A DNA stretch of 64,000 bases from Cucumis sativus (Eukaryota > Streptophyta > Magnoliopsida > Cucurbitales > Cucurbitaceae), in NCBI RefSeq assembly GCF_000004075.3, contig NC_026657.2, forward strand, positions 12,710,001 through 12,774,000, given 5' to 3'. Shown piece by piece: positions 48,501 through 60,600 of the stretch. The position numbers and the translations under genes are program-made. The notes below the pieces were generated by a model, which was not told the DNA's origin, searched no databases, and saw nothing but the letters and a program-made list of their open reading frames with translations. Position 1 is the first letter of the stretch, and each line of letters begins with the position of its first letter.

Positions 48501-51341
48501 TACTATTCCCTCCATCATCTTTAATTTAATTGTTTATCGTCTCATTAAATTATGTTTAACAAAATATCTTATTACAATCAAACCAACTTTGGGTACATAT
48601 CATCAACTATCCCTTTTTATTTACTCTTTTCTTATTCATTAATTAACCCCCAGCCAGCCCATCAATAATATTTTCATAAATTTTAAGTTTTGTCCCACCA
48701 TTTTTATAAGTTATTTCTTCCTCGATTTATAATATTATGATTATTATAAATATTTACCGATTTCCTCCTTTTCTTCTTTTGAAAGCATCAAATACATAGA
48801 AATTTAAAATCACATATTATTTCTTAAGCGGACAACTCACGGAAGGGCTGTGAGTTTGTGTGATTATACCTCATCAATACACCCATTTATTTCTTACATA
48901 ATATTATCATTTATTATCCTTCATTTTAGACCTATTTTTCCATTTCATGCTAAATTCTGAACCAAAAAATAACTTAATTATTACAATAAATATCTTTTCA
49001 CTCACCTATATACTTACCTGCTTTCCTTTCATTCCTATCCAATCTTAGGACGTAATTTCTATATCCTTCACATGAACAAAAGAAGTATACTTTGATTGCT
49101 TAATTATTCAATATCAATACAAAATAATAAAATCAATGTTTAATATAAAAATATTCATTTGTTTTTATTTTATGTGATTCAATAATTAATTAATAGAAAA
49201 TATATCATAAATAAGTGCATTATAAATTTAACAAAATGTACTAAAATATTTATAAAATATAACAAAACTTTATATTTCATAAGTGAATCCACCCAATTAG
49301 TGGTATTGATAAAAGCTTGTTATTCATCCATAAAATATCTGAAATTTTGTTATATTTTATAAATATCGTCAATAATCTTGTTATCGTTATTTACGATAAA
49401 TTTTTTAATAAATAATTCTAAATTAAATTTATGATTACATTAATTACTTGCCAACTTACCTTTGATTCTTTTTATTTATTATTTTTAAGAATTAAAAAAA
49501 ATAAAAGAAATATTTACCCTTCATCCCAATACTTCACCGCACATTTTACCATTTAATCTAAATATTTGATCAATTTTACCATTTTTACCCTTTTCCACTT
49601 TTTTTATTTACAAACTTTCCTATATTAATTATCTTAAATACCAAAATACATAAATTAATTTTCTAAAATATTTGAAAAGTCCAACATTTAAATTCCAAAT
49701 ATTTTAACATGTAAACACAAAAGCAAAGTTATTTGTTATCCAAACCTATCCTAATAGTAATTATAATTAACTTTAAAACAAGTTTTTAAATATATGTAAA
49801 AGAAAAATTGAACTAAAAATAAAATATCTTTTAGAGATTATTAGATGATATGTAAATATAGGGTTTAAGAGATTAAAAGATAGACGTAAAGAACTATTCT
49901 ATTTTTAGTTTAGGCATCAATTTAGTTAAATTGAATCTTGCATTCATCGGAAACATAATTGTTGAATAAAGCAAACTTTGTTGACAACTTTTTTTTTTCT
50001 TTTTAAGTTATCAATATCCAAACACAAAAATAAACCCACTGTCCAACGTCCAAATCTTATTTTAGTCAAACCATTTACTTTTCCACTTTTATAATTAATA
50101 CAAGATCATTTCGAATCAAAATAGTATGTGAACATTTAAAAATCGATCTAAATTTCGAAACATTTATCAATCCTTTTGTTATCCACTAGATGAATATCTT
50201 GAATAATACAATAATTAACGTTTTATTTTGAATGAATTTTTTAATTGATTATAAATATTTTCTTTGTTTTAATTAATGGCGATTAAAAATTTTAGATTGA
50301 CTATAATATTAAAAATTTAGAAGAAAAGACACATGTCAATTTTGTGAGTTGGATTCAATGGAATTGGATATCAAATTAAATTTAGGTGTTCAAATGCAAA
50401 TATGTATAAACAATTTTGATGATTTTTGAAATATAAATAACGACAAATAATAATCATAGGAGTATGAAACAATAAACCCAAAGGCGAGGGTCTCGACCAA
50501 ATGGGTGGGTCTTGTACGCACCCACACCCCTCAAGAGCCATTACCATTTTGATGACATCTATACGAGTCTTGATCATTCATCATCTAATTTCTTCTAAAA
50601 GAATTTCTAGTAAAAAGTTAATCAACACATCGACATGAATTATATTAAATAAAACTTAGGAATATGATTCAACCTAAAAATTAGAATAATCGAACTTATT
50701 AGGCACACAGAGATCCTCAAGCAAAGACAACACCTCAATACATATCATCAATTGTGTTGAAAACTCACATCTTCATGGATACTGCTCGTCTCAAGTAGGA
50801 GTGAACATTCGAACCAATTTTAAAAATCAACCAAATCAATTTGAAAACTTAATGAAACCGTTTAGTCCAATTTGGAAATTTTTTAAAACCAAATTAATCA
50901 ATTTATTTGATTTTAATTTCAAACATTGAATAGTATTAAACCATGGTTAACCAGAAGGATAGATAGATTATGTTGAAGGAAAATCATGGTACAACCTAAA
51001 ATATTCGAGTTGACACAAAAAAAAATGATCATATTGGTTGAATATGCAAGACTCAACCGAAACAAATTTGAATTGGGTTGATGAGTTTGTTCTTTTTTTT
51101 TTTTTTTTCTATTTCTAATTCAATCCATCCTTACAATTTGGATTGAGTAAATGGAGTTGATTGAGTAATTATAGATTTTTTTGAAGAGGCTAATGGATGT
51201 ATACATAATTGAAACTGTTTTGAATGGAAGGATAGATTTGTCTTCCCAAAAATATATTCAATAATACGTATATAAGAAAACAAAATCTTTATTTAAAATT
51301 AAAACAAAAATCCAACCACGATCACACTGAATCTCATCCAT
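45496..51341. other. Large AT-rich intergenic region
   Basis: No supported gene in 5.8 kb. It begins with the COR27-like promoter, including an (AAAG)n tract at 45566-45594. A diverged direct-repeat pair lies at about 45990-46235 and 47440-47740. Minus-strand ORFs at 46848-47099 and 47114-47338, between the two repeats, are unrecognised. A GA-rich patch at 48241-48300 and a CA/CT-rich patch at 48405-48485 look promoter-like, but no gene follows on either strand. An (AT)n lies at 46168-46189. Confidence 0.45.
45881..45889 (+). promoter_or_regulatory. Evening element upstream of the COR27-like gene
   Basis: AAAATATCT matches the evening element exactly and lies about 386 bp upstream of the start codon. 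CCA1/LHY/RVE factors bind this site, which is reported in COR27/COR28 promoters. In such AT-rich DNA a chance match is possible. Confidence 0.5.
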
Positions 51342-51947
51342 TCATTCAAGATTGGTGTGGCGTGATCGGACGGCCTCAGGGCTCTCTCCCAACACCTCAC
51401 CTATCCGATACACCACCATCTCAAACAAAACAAACAAAGCTCCTTCATACAAACTCCCCATCGGAAGCAGAGGCCGCCATTCCGCCGCCTCCCCCGATTC
51501 CTCATCGTCCGCCATGGTCTGCGCCGGAACGTAGCAAATCACATCCGCGTACTTCACAGACGACCCATTCTCTGGCTGGGCCGTCAGAACCAAAACTCTC
51601 CCGCCCTTCGATCTGGCCACGGAGCAAATTGCATCCACGGTCGAGAATCCCCCCGGGCCGGCCGACGCAATTAGTAGGTCAGAACCGGCGATTGGAGGCG
51701 CGTTCATGTCAAAAACTTGATGCGAGGAGAGGCCGAGATGAGCGAGGCGCATACAGAGGGCTTTGAGCATTAGGCCCTCACGGCCGACGCCATAAAGAAA
51801 CACCCTAGCCTTACGTTCCGCGACGGAGGAGAGCTCGGAGACCAAGATTTCGAGCGGCGGCGCGTAGGGTTGCGTGGGTTTGGAGAAGATGGAAGCAATT
51901 TCGGAGCATATTCGGGAAGCAAGAGAAGCCGGTGATTGGGAAGCCAT
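51342..51947 (-). CDS. SIS-domain protein, 3-hexulose-6-phosphate isomerase-like, 201 aa
   Basis: A single exon encodes a compact sugar-isomerase (SIS) domain protein. Residues about 45-75 hold the first strand-turn-helix (ARVFLYGVGREGLMLKALCM), followed by DMNAPPIAGSDLLIASAGPGG (about 80-100) and VLVLTAQPENGSSVKYADV. The C-terminal helix (YEGALFVLFEMVVYRIGEVL) is typical of the PHI branch. In bacteria and archaea PHI interconverts 3-hexulose 6-phosphate and fructose 6-phosphate. Plants do not run a standard ribulose monophosphate pathway, so the plant substrate is uncertain. No organelle signal is obvious, so a cytosolic place is likely. The coding sequence is more GC-rich than its surroundings. 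The first Met at 51947 gives the family's usual length. Confidence 0.85.
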   Translation of the reverse strand: MASQSPASLASRICSEIASIFSKPTQPYAPPLEILVSELSSVAERKARVFLYGVGREGLMLKALCMRLAHLGLSSHQVFDMNAPPIAGSDLLIASAGPGGFSTVDAICSVARSKGGRVLVLTAQPENGSSVKYADVICYVPAQTMADDEESGEAAEWRPLLPMGSLYEGALFVLFEMVVYRIGEVLGESPEAVRSRHTNLE

Positions 51948-54900
51948 TGAAATGGGATTTTCGAGAGCTTGATCGAGACTCTGTTAGTTTCAACGGATAT
52001 TGTTTAAACTAGCGAAATCAAGGAGTTTTTGTTACATGTAATGCCCTTGTGGTGGAATCTTTTCGAATAGTCCTCTGGTATCATGCCACGTATAATTAGA
52101 GTCCATTGTTATTGTTTTTCTTCAAATTGGCATGTGGTTGTTTATGCTTTCTTCTCATCTAACTATACTCTATACATAACTTCCGTATCCAAATCTATAA
52201 TGAAATACATAAGTTTTATCGTTTTGTTGATAATTCACATATATTTGTCCAATCAAAGTTGTACAAATTAAAGGAGTGAGTCTTTTAAGTCTCAAGAAAA
52301 ATCATAGTATAAACAACAATAACAAATATCAACCCTATTGAACGGCTAAATTAGTTGTAAGGATTGACTCAACCAATTTTACTACATATCTCAAGTTTGA
52401 CTTAATGCAAGGTGCATCTCACAAATACTCTTGGTAATATTAATTTGAAAAAAAGACTTACAATGGGGAGGAGTCAATTACAAACAATACTACCTTGAAT
52501 GTTTTCTTTATATTTATCAATTATTGCTTAGACAATAATTTGTATTTGTATTTTTAATTCCTATTCCTTCACCACTCAGGACAATTTTTGTTCATCAAAG
52601 TTCTATGGCAAGAATCTGTCATAGATGATAGCTCTCTGTGATCTACTACTTCATCTACAATAGCACTAATAGAACTTCAAGCTCTTGTAAGATAGGTATC
52701 AACGATTTTGCTGCTCTGTGGCACAATAGATTACACTGCTAATGTGCTAACTCTTTTACCCCAGCTTCAAATCCTCCTTGAATGACAATTATATATGAAA
52801 GATGAAAGAACTTGAGTTTTATATAGCTTCTGATTCAGATAGCAAGAAAGCCATTGAGTGTAAATAGGTGCATTGATTTTAAACAAATTTCAAATAGAAA
52901 TATTGCTCGTTACAAAGCATAGTTTGCTACCAAAAGCTTTTCATCAAAAGAAAGAAGTGAATTTATTTGAAACATTTTACATTGTAAAATAGTCTATCCC
53001 CGTAACATTTTTTTTTAGTCTCACCAAATAATGAAGCAAACACAATATTTGATACTTTATGATGATATAAATACGTATGCAATGCAACCATAATAGTTGT
53101 AAAATAAAGTTATTATTGCGTACATCATTCCAACTAGTAATATGACTAATGTTTTAAAAGAGATGAGGAAAAGTTGTCCAACAAAATTTAAGGACATTTT
53201 GACCCAAAAACTTAGAAATTGGTGAAAATAACTCAATTAATTCAATGATAAACCCAATTAAGAAATTTCATTTTTTTCTTTAATTTTCCACATCTACCAA
53301 TAAATTACATGTTATCACAACTCTAAACCCAAAACATAAATTTACTAACATCAACATATTAACTCCAAATTTATGAACATCACTCGATACACTAAACCAC
53401 TCTTGGTTGAATGATAATTAATGATTAATAACTAATATGCACTTCTTTAATTTTAACCACTTCTCCTCCATCCCCAAATAAGAAAAAGAAAAAAGGAAAA
53501 CAATTAGTAATTTGGTAGGGGTGGGGGTAATACCGGTATTGATAGAAGAAGAGAACATTGTGTTGCAATTGCGGCAATCGGGAGAAATCGAAACACAAGA
53601 AGCTTGATTTGGTTCTATAATTATTTGACGAAGAGACAGAATTTCGGTTACTTTCAGACGGTGGGAGCTCGTATTTGCTGCACTGGAAGCCAAAGCCCTA
53701 CACTTGTAGCAGTTCTTTCAGTAATCCTTCCTTTCCAAGAGTATGAATCCGATTTTCTTATTTATCGATCCGAATTTTTAATGGGTTTCAATCAAAATCT
53801 ATTCAAATTGCCTGATCTGATTCATTTTCTTCCATATTTGAGCTTTCGGTCCCCGAATCTCAACTCGGCACTTTTCCATTTTCATTTCCACTCTTTTTCA
53901 TGATGGAATTCTCCCGTCTCCCATTGGAATTGTTTCGGGCGTTCAATTGATCTTTTTTTATTTTAATGTATCGAGTAACAAAAATTCTTATATGAAATTG
54001 ATTTCGATACATATCACACGGTTCGTCATTTGGAATACCTTGTTCCGTAATTTTAGTTTCAGCTCGTGGATCTGAATTTCCGTAATCTATATGCTGATTG
54101 TTGCCCCTGAAAAATACTTCTCCGTCTTGTAGATGGGATGTTTGGAATTAGTGTTAAGAATCCATATTTGATTTGTTATGCAAGTATGGATTTTTGAGTG
54201 AGATTGTGAGAGTGTTATTAATTAAAATTTGATGGTGCCAGGGAGTTTGGTATTGTATTTTCCCTTTTCCACAACAATACATTTCAATGGTAGTTGCTTT
54301 TAAATTTCAGTAATGTTTTAAGCAGGCTTGGAATGCAGTTTTATGTCTGAGCTTTCATTGACTTTGCAAAATCTTTCGCAGATTGCTTGAATTTCCAAAT
54401 TTGAGCTTTATTTTGGAATTCTTATGGAACCAAACATACAGTTTGAGAAAACAGTCTGGTATACTGATGAGTTGAAGATATCCAATGGACCGGGGGGGGG
54501 GGGGGGGGGGGATGTTAGTTATGGAGCAGGTTGATGGTTTTAGAGAGTTGACACTTGCGCTGAAACAAAATCTTTCATTGAGTTTGTTGAAGCTTAATTG
54601 TATTTTATTATTTTAATCTGGACTAAAAACTCAAATCGCCTTCCTAGAAATGAATGAAAAGCAATTACGAGGTTGAAATCAATTCGCTTATTGTGATTGT
54701 CCCAATGGTTAAGTTGTAACTATTCTGGTTAAGAGGGCGAATATTGCATGGTTTGATGCTTTAAGGAAGAGAAATTCATACCCAGTCTTAGATTCTTTAT
54801 ACAATTTGTCACTACTATTGTATCGTTTGTCTGCTCTGCATCCCCTGTTTTGGTTCTAGAACAATAAGGTTAGGGGTGTGGGGCTAATTTACAGTCTGAA

Positions 54901-54990
54901 TGTAGTTTCTAGTGGAGCTATGATCTATATTTTTATTTGATTTCTTCGATATTCAAGGAAGTTATTTCTATCTTGTTTTTGGAGTTGCAG
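51948..54990. other. Divergent intergenic region and ARFRP1 leader
   Basis: This lies between the minus-strand isomerase gene and plus-strand ARFRP1. No separate gene is supported. A likely first, noncoding ARFRP1 exon lies around 53550-53740, followed by a leader intron ending at the acceptor TTGCAG (54985-54990). A run of 20 Gs sits at 54492-54511 inside this intron. Confidence 0.45.
54492..54511 (+). repeat. Poly-G run of 20
   Basis: Twenty consecutive Gs lie in otherwise AT-rich DNA, inside the presumed leader intron of ARFRP1. It could form a G-quadruplex on the transcript or could be a sequencing or assembly artefact. Confidence 0.9.
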
Positions 54991-55079
54991 AATAAATAGG
55001 CCAAAGAAGGGTTTGAAGTGATGACGTTTGACCTCAAGGGTTAAGAGAAACTAATACCCGAGTAAACTGAAAAGACACA

Positions 55080-56749
55080 ATGTTTTCTTTATTTTATGGC
55101 CTGTGGAAGTACCTATTTAGTAAGACAGAGTTTCATGTTCTCATACTAGGAATTGACAAGGCGGGGAAAACAGTAAACCTCTTTACTTGACTAACTGAGC
55201 ATAGTTATTTCATCAGATTTTCCATTTATGTTTTTAGCACCTTTCTGGACTTACTAACTTCTTTCCATTTACTTGTATCTCTTTCCTATAGACTTTGCTT
55301 GAGAAGTTGAAGTCCTTATACTCAAACTTGGAAGGGCTCTCCCCTGATCGGATTGTTCCAACTGTTGGACTCAATATTGGGCGTCTTGAGGTGTTGAATG
55401 CAAAGCTTGTCTTCTGGGATCTGGGAGGTCAGGTATGGATATACAATGAGCCAATGTCTTGTTATATGAAATCATTGAATGCAACACATGCATGTTTTTG
55501 TTTGAGCTGAAATCCATCACGTTAACCGTGCTGGTCATATATTGTAGTGGTATTTAAGTCGGCAGATTCTTATGGTGCTACCTTTCTTTCATTATGCAAA
55601 ATACATTATGTAAAGTCTGAAAGTTTTTGCTTGAGTTCTGCAGAATTTGTCTCTTTCATCTTTGTGAGGGGTTGAGGGTGGGGGTTAGAAAAGGGGATTT
55701 CAATATCTTATTTATCTTAGTTCTTTTTTCTCTTTTGAAATTATTGCAGCCTGGCCTTCGTTCTATTTGGGAAAAATATTATGAAGAGGCACATGCTGTG
55801 ATCTATGTGATTGATGCTGCTTGTCCTTCAAAATTTGAAGATTCCAAATCTGCACTGGGTATGTGATAATATAGGATGGTCATATCTTAATTGCATTGGT
55901 AACAGAAGGGTTCTACGGCTACATGATCTGAACTTGAATATGATGCATTGATATTATTTTGGATTTCTTTCCCAGAGAAAGTTCTTCGACACGAGGATTT
56001 GCAAGGAGCTCCACTTTTGGTTCTAGCAAACAAGCAGGTCAGAACCAGGGATATGCTGAACTCTTTCACATTTTCTTTTCTGATAACCTTTTTCCTGGTT
56101 AAGGACAAGTTCATATAACATGAAACTATGAACCCTGCTGCAATATGATGAATAATTTGTTCATAAATTTGAAATTTATTTATTCGGTCATTTGAAGGAT
56201 TGATGAAATTAAGCTATATTGTTGACAATCATGAATACCTAATATTTTCTCCACAAAATCAAATTTGTTGTCACATCTTGCTTTTTTCTTACATTTATTT
56301 GGTCGTGGCATCATTTGAATGCATGAATGTGTAGGATCTTCCGGAAGCAGTATCAGCAGAAGAACTTTCTCGCTATCTCGATCTTAAAAAGTTGGACGAA
56401 AGAGTCTACATGTTTGAAGCTGTTTCTGGCTATGATGGGTACGTGTGTGTAGCCAGTTTGTAAATTCAAGAACTTGACATTTGGGTTTTTATTATATGCA
56501 AACTAATGGGTTATGGGATGGAGATCCAGCGATGGTAGACATCTTAATCTTTGCTTTATGCCCGTTATCATCCATTAAATTAGCTTTCACCTACAGATAA
56601 CATGTTAGAAAACTGAAACTCTTCATTCTCTTCGTTACAGGATGGGGATAAAGGATAGTGTCGAATGGTTGGTAGATATAATGGAAAGAAGTAAAAGAAC
56701 CGAAATATTGAGAGCTCGAGCAGGTGGGGCTGGTCTCCGTTCTGCTTAG
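55080..56749 (+). CDS. ARFRP1: ADP-ribosylation factor-related protein 1 (ARFRP1), 205 aa
   Basis: Six coding exons fit in phase with GT-AG borders: 55080-55172, 55292-55432, 55750-55858, 55976-56037, 56335-56438 and 56641-56749. The small GTPase has the P-loop GIDKAGKT (24-31), switch I PTVG (54-57), DLGGQ with the catalytic Gln at 78, and NKQD (133-136). The N-terminus MFSLFYGLWKYLF lacks the Gly2 that true ARFs use for myristoylation, as in ARFRP1/Arl3p, which depend on N-acetylation and SYS1 for trans-Golgi targeting. The family acts upstream of ARL1 and golgins in trans-Golgi traffic. The length matches the plant family (about 205 aa). A leader intron and a 7-codon upstream ORF precede it. 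All G motifs are intact. Confidence 0.93.
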
Positions 56750-57615
56750 ATCAAATACGAAACAATTATAGTTGGTCTATATTTCTTCCATAAACTTGTG
56801 GACAAACCAGGTTCCATATTAAATCCTACATGCTTTAGAAATCTAGGTTCTCCCAGGAAATCTGTTTGCTCTCTACATTCTTTTTAAACCGTTCAAGCTG
56901 AAACGCTTCATATTTGCCACTTGACTTTTGGTACTTATTGTGAATGTTCTTCTCGTTTACAGGTGTTAGAGGCCCCTAATTCGAATTACATCTTCCTGTC
57001 CGAGAGCATCCACTCGATCTGGCTTCCTGTTATCTAGCTTTACTACAAAATGTAAAGATAATATTGATTCAAAGGCTAATTGGTAGCTTTAGAATTCCCA
57101 CCACTGAAGTACAGAATTACGTGTTTGAACCTGGGAATGTTTTTCATAGCCATTCTTGGCTGACCCTATTTCATACGAGTCATCTGAATTTTGTCATCCA
57201 TTTTATAAAGTTGTTAATTTCTAGTAAGTTGTTAATTTCTAGTGTTACAGTAGTAACGTTGAATTTCAATGTATTACAGTGTTTATTATCATGATTGGAT
57301 CAACTTAAAGATACACTAATCTAGATTGAACTGCAAATTAAATTACCCATACTAGGTCAGCTAACAGAAGGTAACTTAGAACTAAGTCAAAATCAAGTCC
57401 TGTTTGTAGCATACAGCACATTAAGTTGCCCATGTGGTAAGGTACAAAACTTGGGCAAAAGAGGGTTGCCTGACCACAACTAACAAAACTAGTAAATATA
57501 ACATGAAAAACTAGTAAATATAACATGAAAAAGGGAAAGGTACACAAGAAGAAAAACTTTTTTTTTTTTCTTTTCTATGCTGCCAACCAAAACTGTACAT
57601 TTTATGAAGTTGGTA
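56750..57615. other. Convergent 3' region between ARFRP1 and MBD13
   Basis: Stop codons of the two convergent genes are 866 bp apart. The stretch should hold both 3' UTRs. A short direct repeat (AACTAGTAAATATAACATGAAAA) occurs twice near 57486-57532, and a T-run lies at 57558-57570. I see no gene. Confidence 0.5.
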
Positions 57616-60600
57616 TTAGTGCCTTTGGAACTCGTTTCTGTTCCTTTCTTGGTGGTGCAAACCTGTTCCACAGGTTTGGAAGTTAATCTTAGGAGATGCA
57701 CCCAGTGCTTGGATAGCCTGCTGCTTCTGGCTAACATTAGTCTTGCAGAAATAATCCAAACCAGGCTGATCTGAGGCATTTTCATTAGTTTTTTCTGTTT
57801 TTGACGTGCTAAATTGGTAAAAGTAATCCTCAATATCCCGATTGTTGTCGAGTGGGATTTCACCGGTTAGAGTTTTAATGGCAAATTCTATACAAGGGTC
57901 TGAAAATATTTCACCAACTGGCAACTCCAGAGTTGATTTTAGCTTCTCAACATTATTTTCGACTTTCCCAACTCGAGCAACAGGAAGTTCTGGACATGCC
58001 ACTTTCTCATTAAGCTTGTTTTCTGGTCCTGAGTTACACCTCTCATTTGGAGTAAAGGGAGTGAAAGGATCAACATGGTTTGGCGTGAGTGATGCATCTG
58101 AGCTTATGGATGCATCCAAAACGTCCCCAGTAAGTGTTTTAACTGCGAATGCAATGCAAGGATCAGTCAATAAGTCCTCCATCGGCAGTTTAAGAAGAGG
58201 GCCTTGTTTTTTAACATTGGCCTTATCTTCAATTTCCACCATGCCTACATGCTTTTCCAGAACGTCCTCTGGAGGCAGAGAGGATTCAGGTTTTGGTTGC
58301 TGTTCATATGCATCCGCAGATTTCATCTTCATAACGATGGACAAGTCGACACAAATATGTGCTTTTCCACCTGAATCTGGACTTGTGTTAATTTTAGAAG
58401 GGTCAGCTGTGCTGTTTGTTTTATGCTTTACATCGGGATTCTCAGGACATTGAAATGCCACCAACTTCGTTGTGCTGGCTACTTGCTTATCAGACTCCTC
58501 ACATGCAACTGAACGTGCTCGGCGACCTGTCTTAACTTGAAGCACTGGCTCAGCTTGGAGACCTGCAAGTCGTTTTGAAGCACGGCGTGGCAAGTTTATG
58601 TCGTTAGTTTTCCTTTGTCTCTTTCTACTCTCACCCTTTGTTGCTCCATTTTCGATTGGGCACTTGTGTTGGATAAATTCTTTAGGTGTCAACACAATTT
58701 CAGAAATATCGTTCTTTCCATCTGATTGCTTGAGACCTTTTGCATCTGTTGGAGTTGAGCAATGTGGCTTAGCACTTATCCCTCCTGCGGTAATTTAAAA
58801 ATTCACATTAGATATAATCTTCAATTGGCAGAAGCACTCAACATTTTCATTTCAATTTTTTCAGAAAAATTAAGGAAAGGAAGAAAAAACCCTTTTCTAG
58901 AACAGAAACTGAAATCTTTAGCTAGATTGTTTAAAAAGCATGAACCTTCCACTCTAAACAAACCTCTACTTTACACAGAGATAAGTGATGAAGATAGGAA
59001 AGAATGGGGTGTTTGTCAAATTAAGTATGTCACACTAAAGCTGCATGTTCAGAACAATACCAAGGCTTGGGTCAGGTATTGGAAACAGCACGGTTTCTCC
59101 AACACTAGCATTTGGAAACATAGCTTCACCATCCACCATTTCACTGGGTTCTGATGTGTTCTCACTCCATATAATCTGTCTCCTTGCTTTGCCAATAGTT
59201 AGCACCTCTTTCTTGGAGACAACAGGTGACTAATAGAGAAGGAAATAAGAAATTTAGTGCTAAGGTAAGAATAATCAACTTAAGTTTGAAACAGTTTTCT
59301 TTTTGCACTTCCGGTTTAAAATACTTCAGAAGCAGGAATGTTTAGTGCAACTAGTCAAAGAAACAGAATAATTAAGAAGGAAATGATGTTATTTACTTAT
59401 CTATCCATGTTTAGGGACAAGCAAGTAACCAAGTTGTTTCCAATCTCAACTCTACAGTCTAATTCTCGAGAGAGAAAGAAACCTTGCGCTATTGTAATAC
59501 AACCATACTTAGGGTCTGTTTGGGAGGCTGAAATATAATGAGTTTGTAATGGTTTGTAATTTCAAACCTGCATTTGGAATGAGGGCTTTGGGCCCGGTGT
59601 GTAATCCCTATTACATTTCCTTCCCACCCTTTTCAAACCAACCCCCCAACCCTATTCTCCACTGTTATCATGTTTTACGATCCTAATTCAATATTGGTTT
59701 TAACATTTCAGTGTAATCTTGATGACATTTCAGTCTCTCAAATTGTCCTTGATTGCCAAGTAGTTACTAGAATATTATTTATGGGTTCCATCAATTTGAG
59801 ATCCCTGATTGAAGTCCAAAATTTATGTACATATTTTAGATGAGATGAATTCACCCAAATTTCAGCCGTTGATACATAGAGAGAATCGATGAGGGCATAA
59901 ATATTGAATTATGTGAATAGCAAGGACCCACATTGGAGAGAGAGAACCGACGAGGGGCATCACTCCAAAATACTACACTTATTTCATTAAGTGATAGTTG
60001 AACCAACTGATGAAAACTCTTGAGACCCTAATCATTTTTAACTTTGAGTACCTCGAGAACACTTACAGAGATTTCATCATGTTGAAACTCAATGTTGTTG
60101 TCTCTCTGGTTCCTTGATTTATGTGTTAATCGGCTCACCTTGCCACTTGTTAGATACCGATGTACATCCCTTATTGAACGAAGTGCATTTCCATTTACTG
60201 GATCAATGTAAGACTGCAAACAGAAGTTCATTTGTTAACATTCATGTTGTTTAGCATGTCACTAGCTTTAAGGCACTAAATATATAAATGAAACAGAGTG
60301 CATGGTTAGATAGTATATCCAAATTCCAAAGGACACAACAAATAGAAATAGATGATAAATTACTGAATCTCTTCTTATTCTGTTAGCAGTCTTCGTTTCT
60401 CTGATTTCTCCGATCCATCCAGTAGGTAAATCTTTTGCTATAGTCTTCTTAACTTCCACCTAGATTGCTTGAATAATAGAAGTTTTTAAAGAAAAATCAA
60501 TAAAGTTCATAATCCAAAAGACCAGCGAATTGGAACACAAAAAATAGAGTAGAGGGTAGATTTTTTTGACAGACATTGTTCCCTGGTTCCTTGACGGTTC

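Noticed and set aside
48213-48642. GA-rich and CT-rich patches with ORFs on both strands, considered as a gene start or microRNA locus
   Set aside because: No conserved protein text, no known microRNA sequence recognised, and no exon follows.
57842-58453. A 203-codon plus-strand ORF opposite MBD13 exon 6
   Set aside because: It is the antisense of a supported coding exon and shows no domain.
59510-59960. Sequence beginning GGGTCTGTTTGGGAGG in an MBD13 intron, resembling the end of a hAT-type MITE
   Set aside because: No matching inverted end or target duplication was found within the intron.
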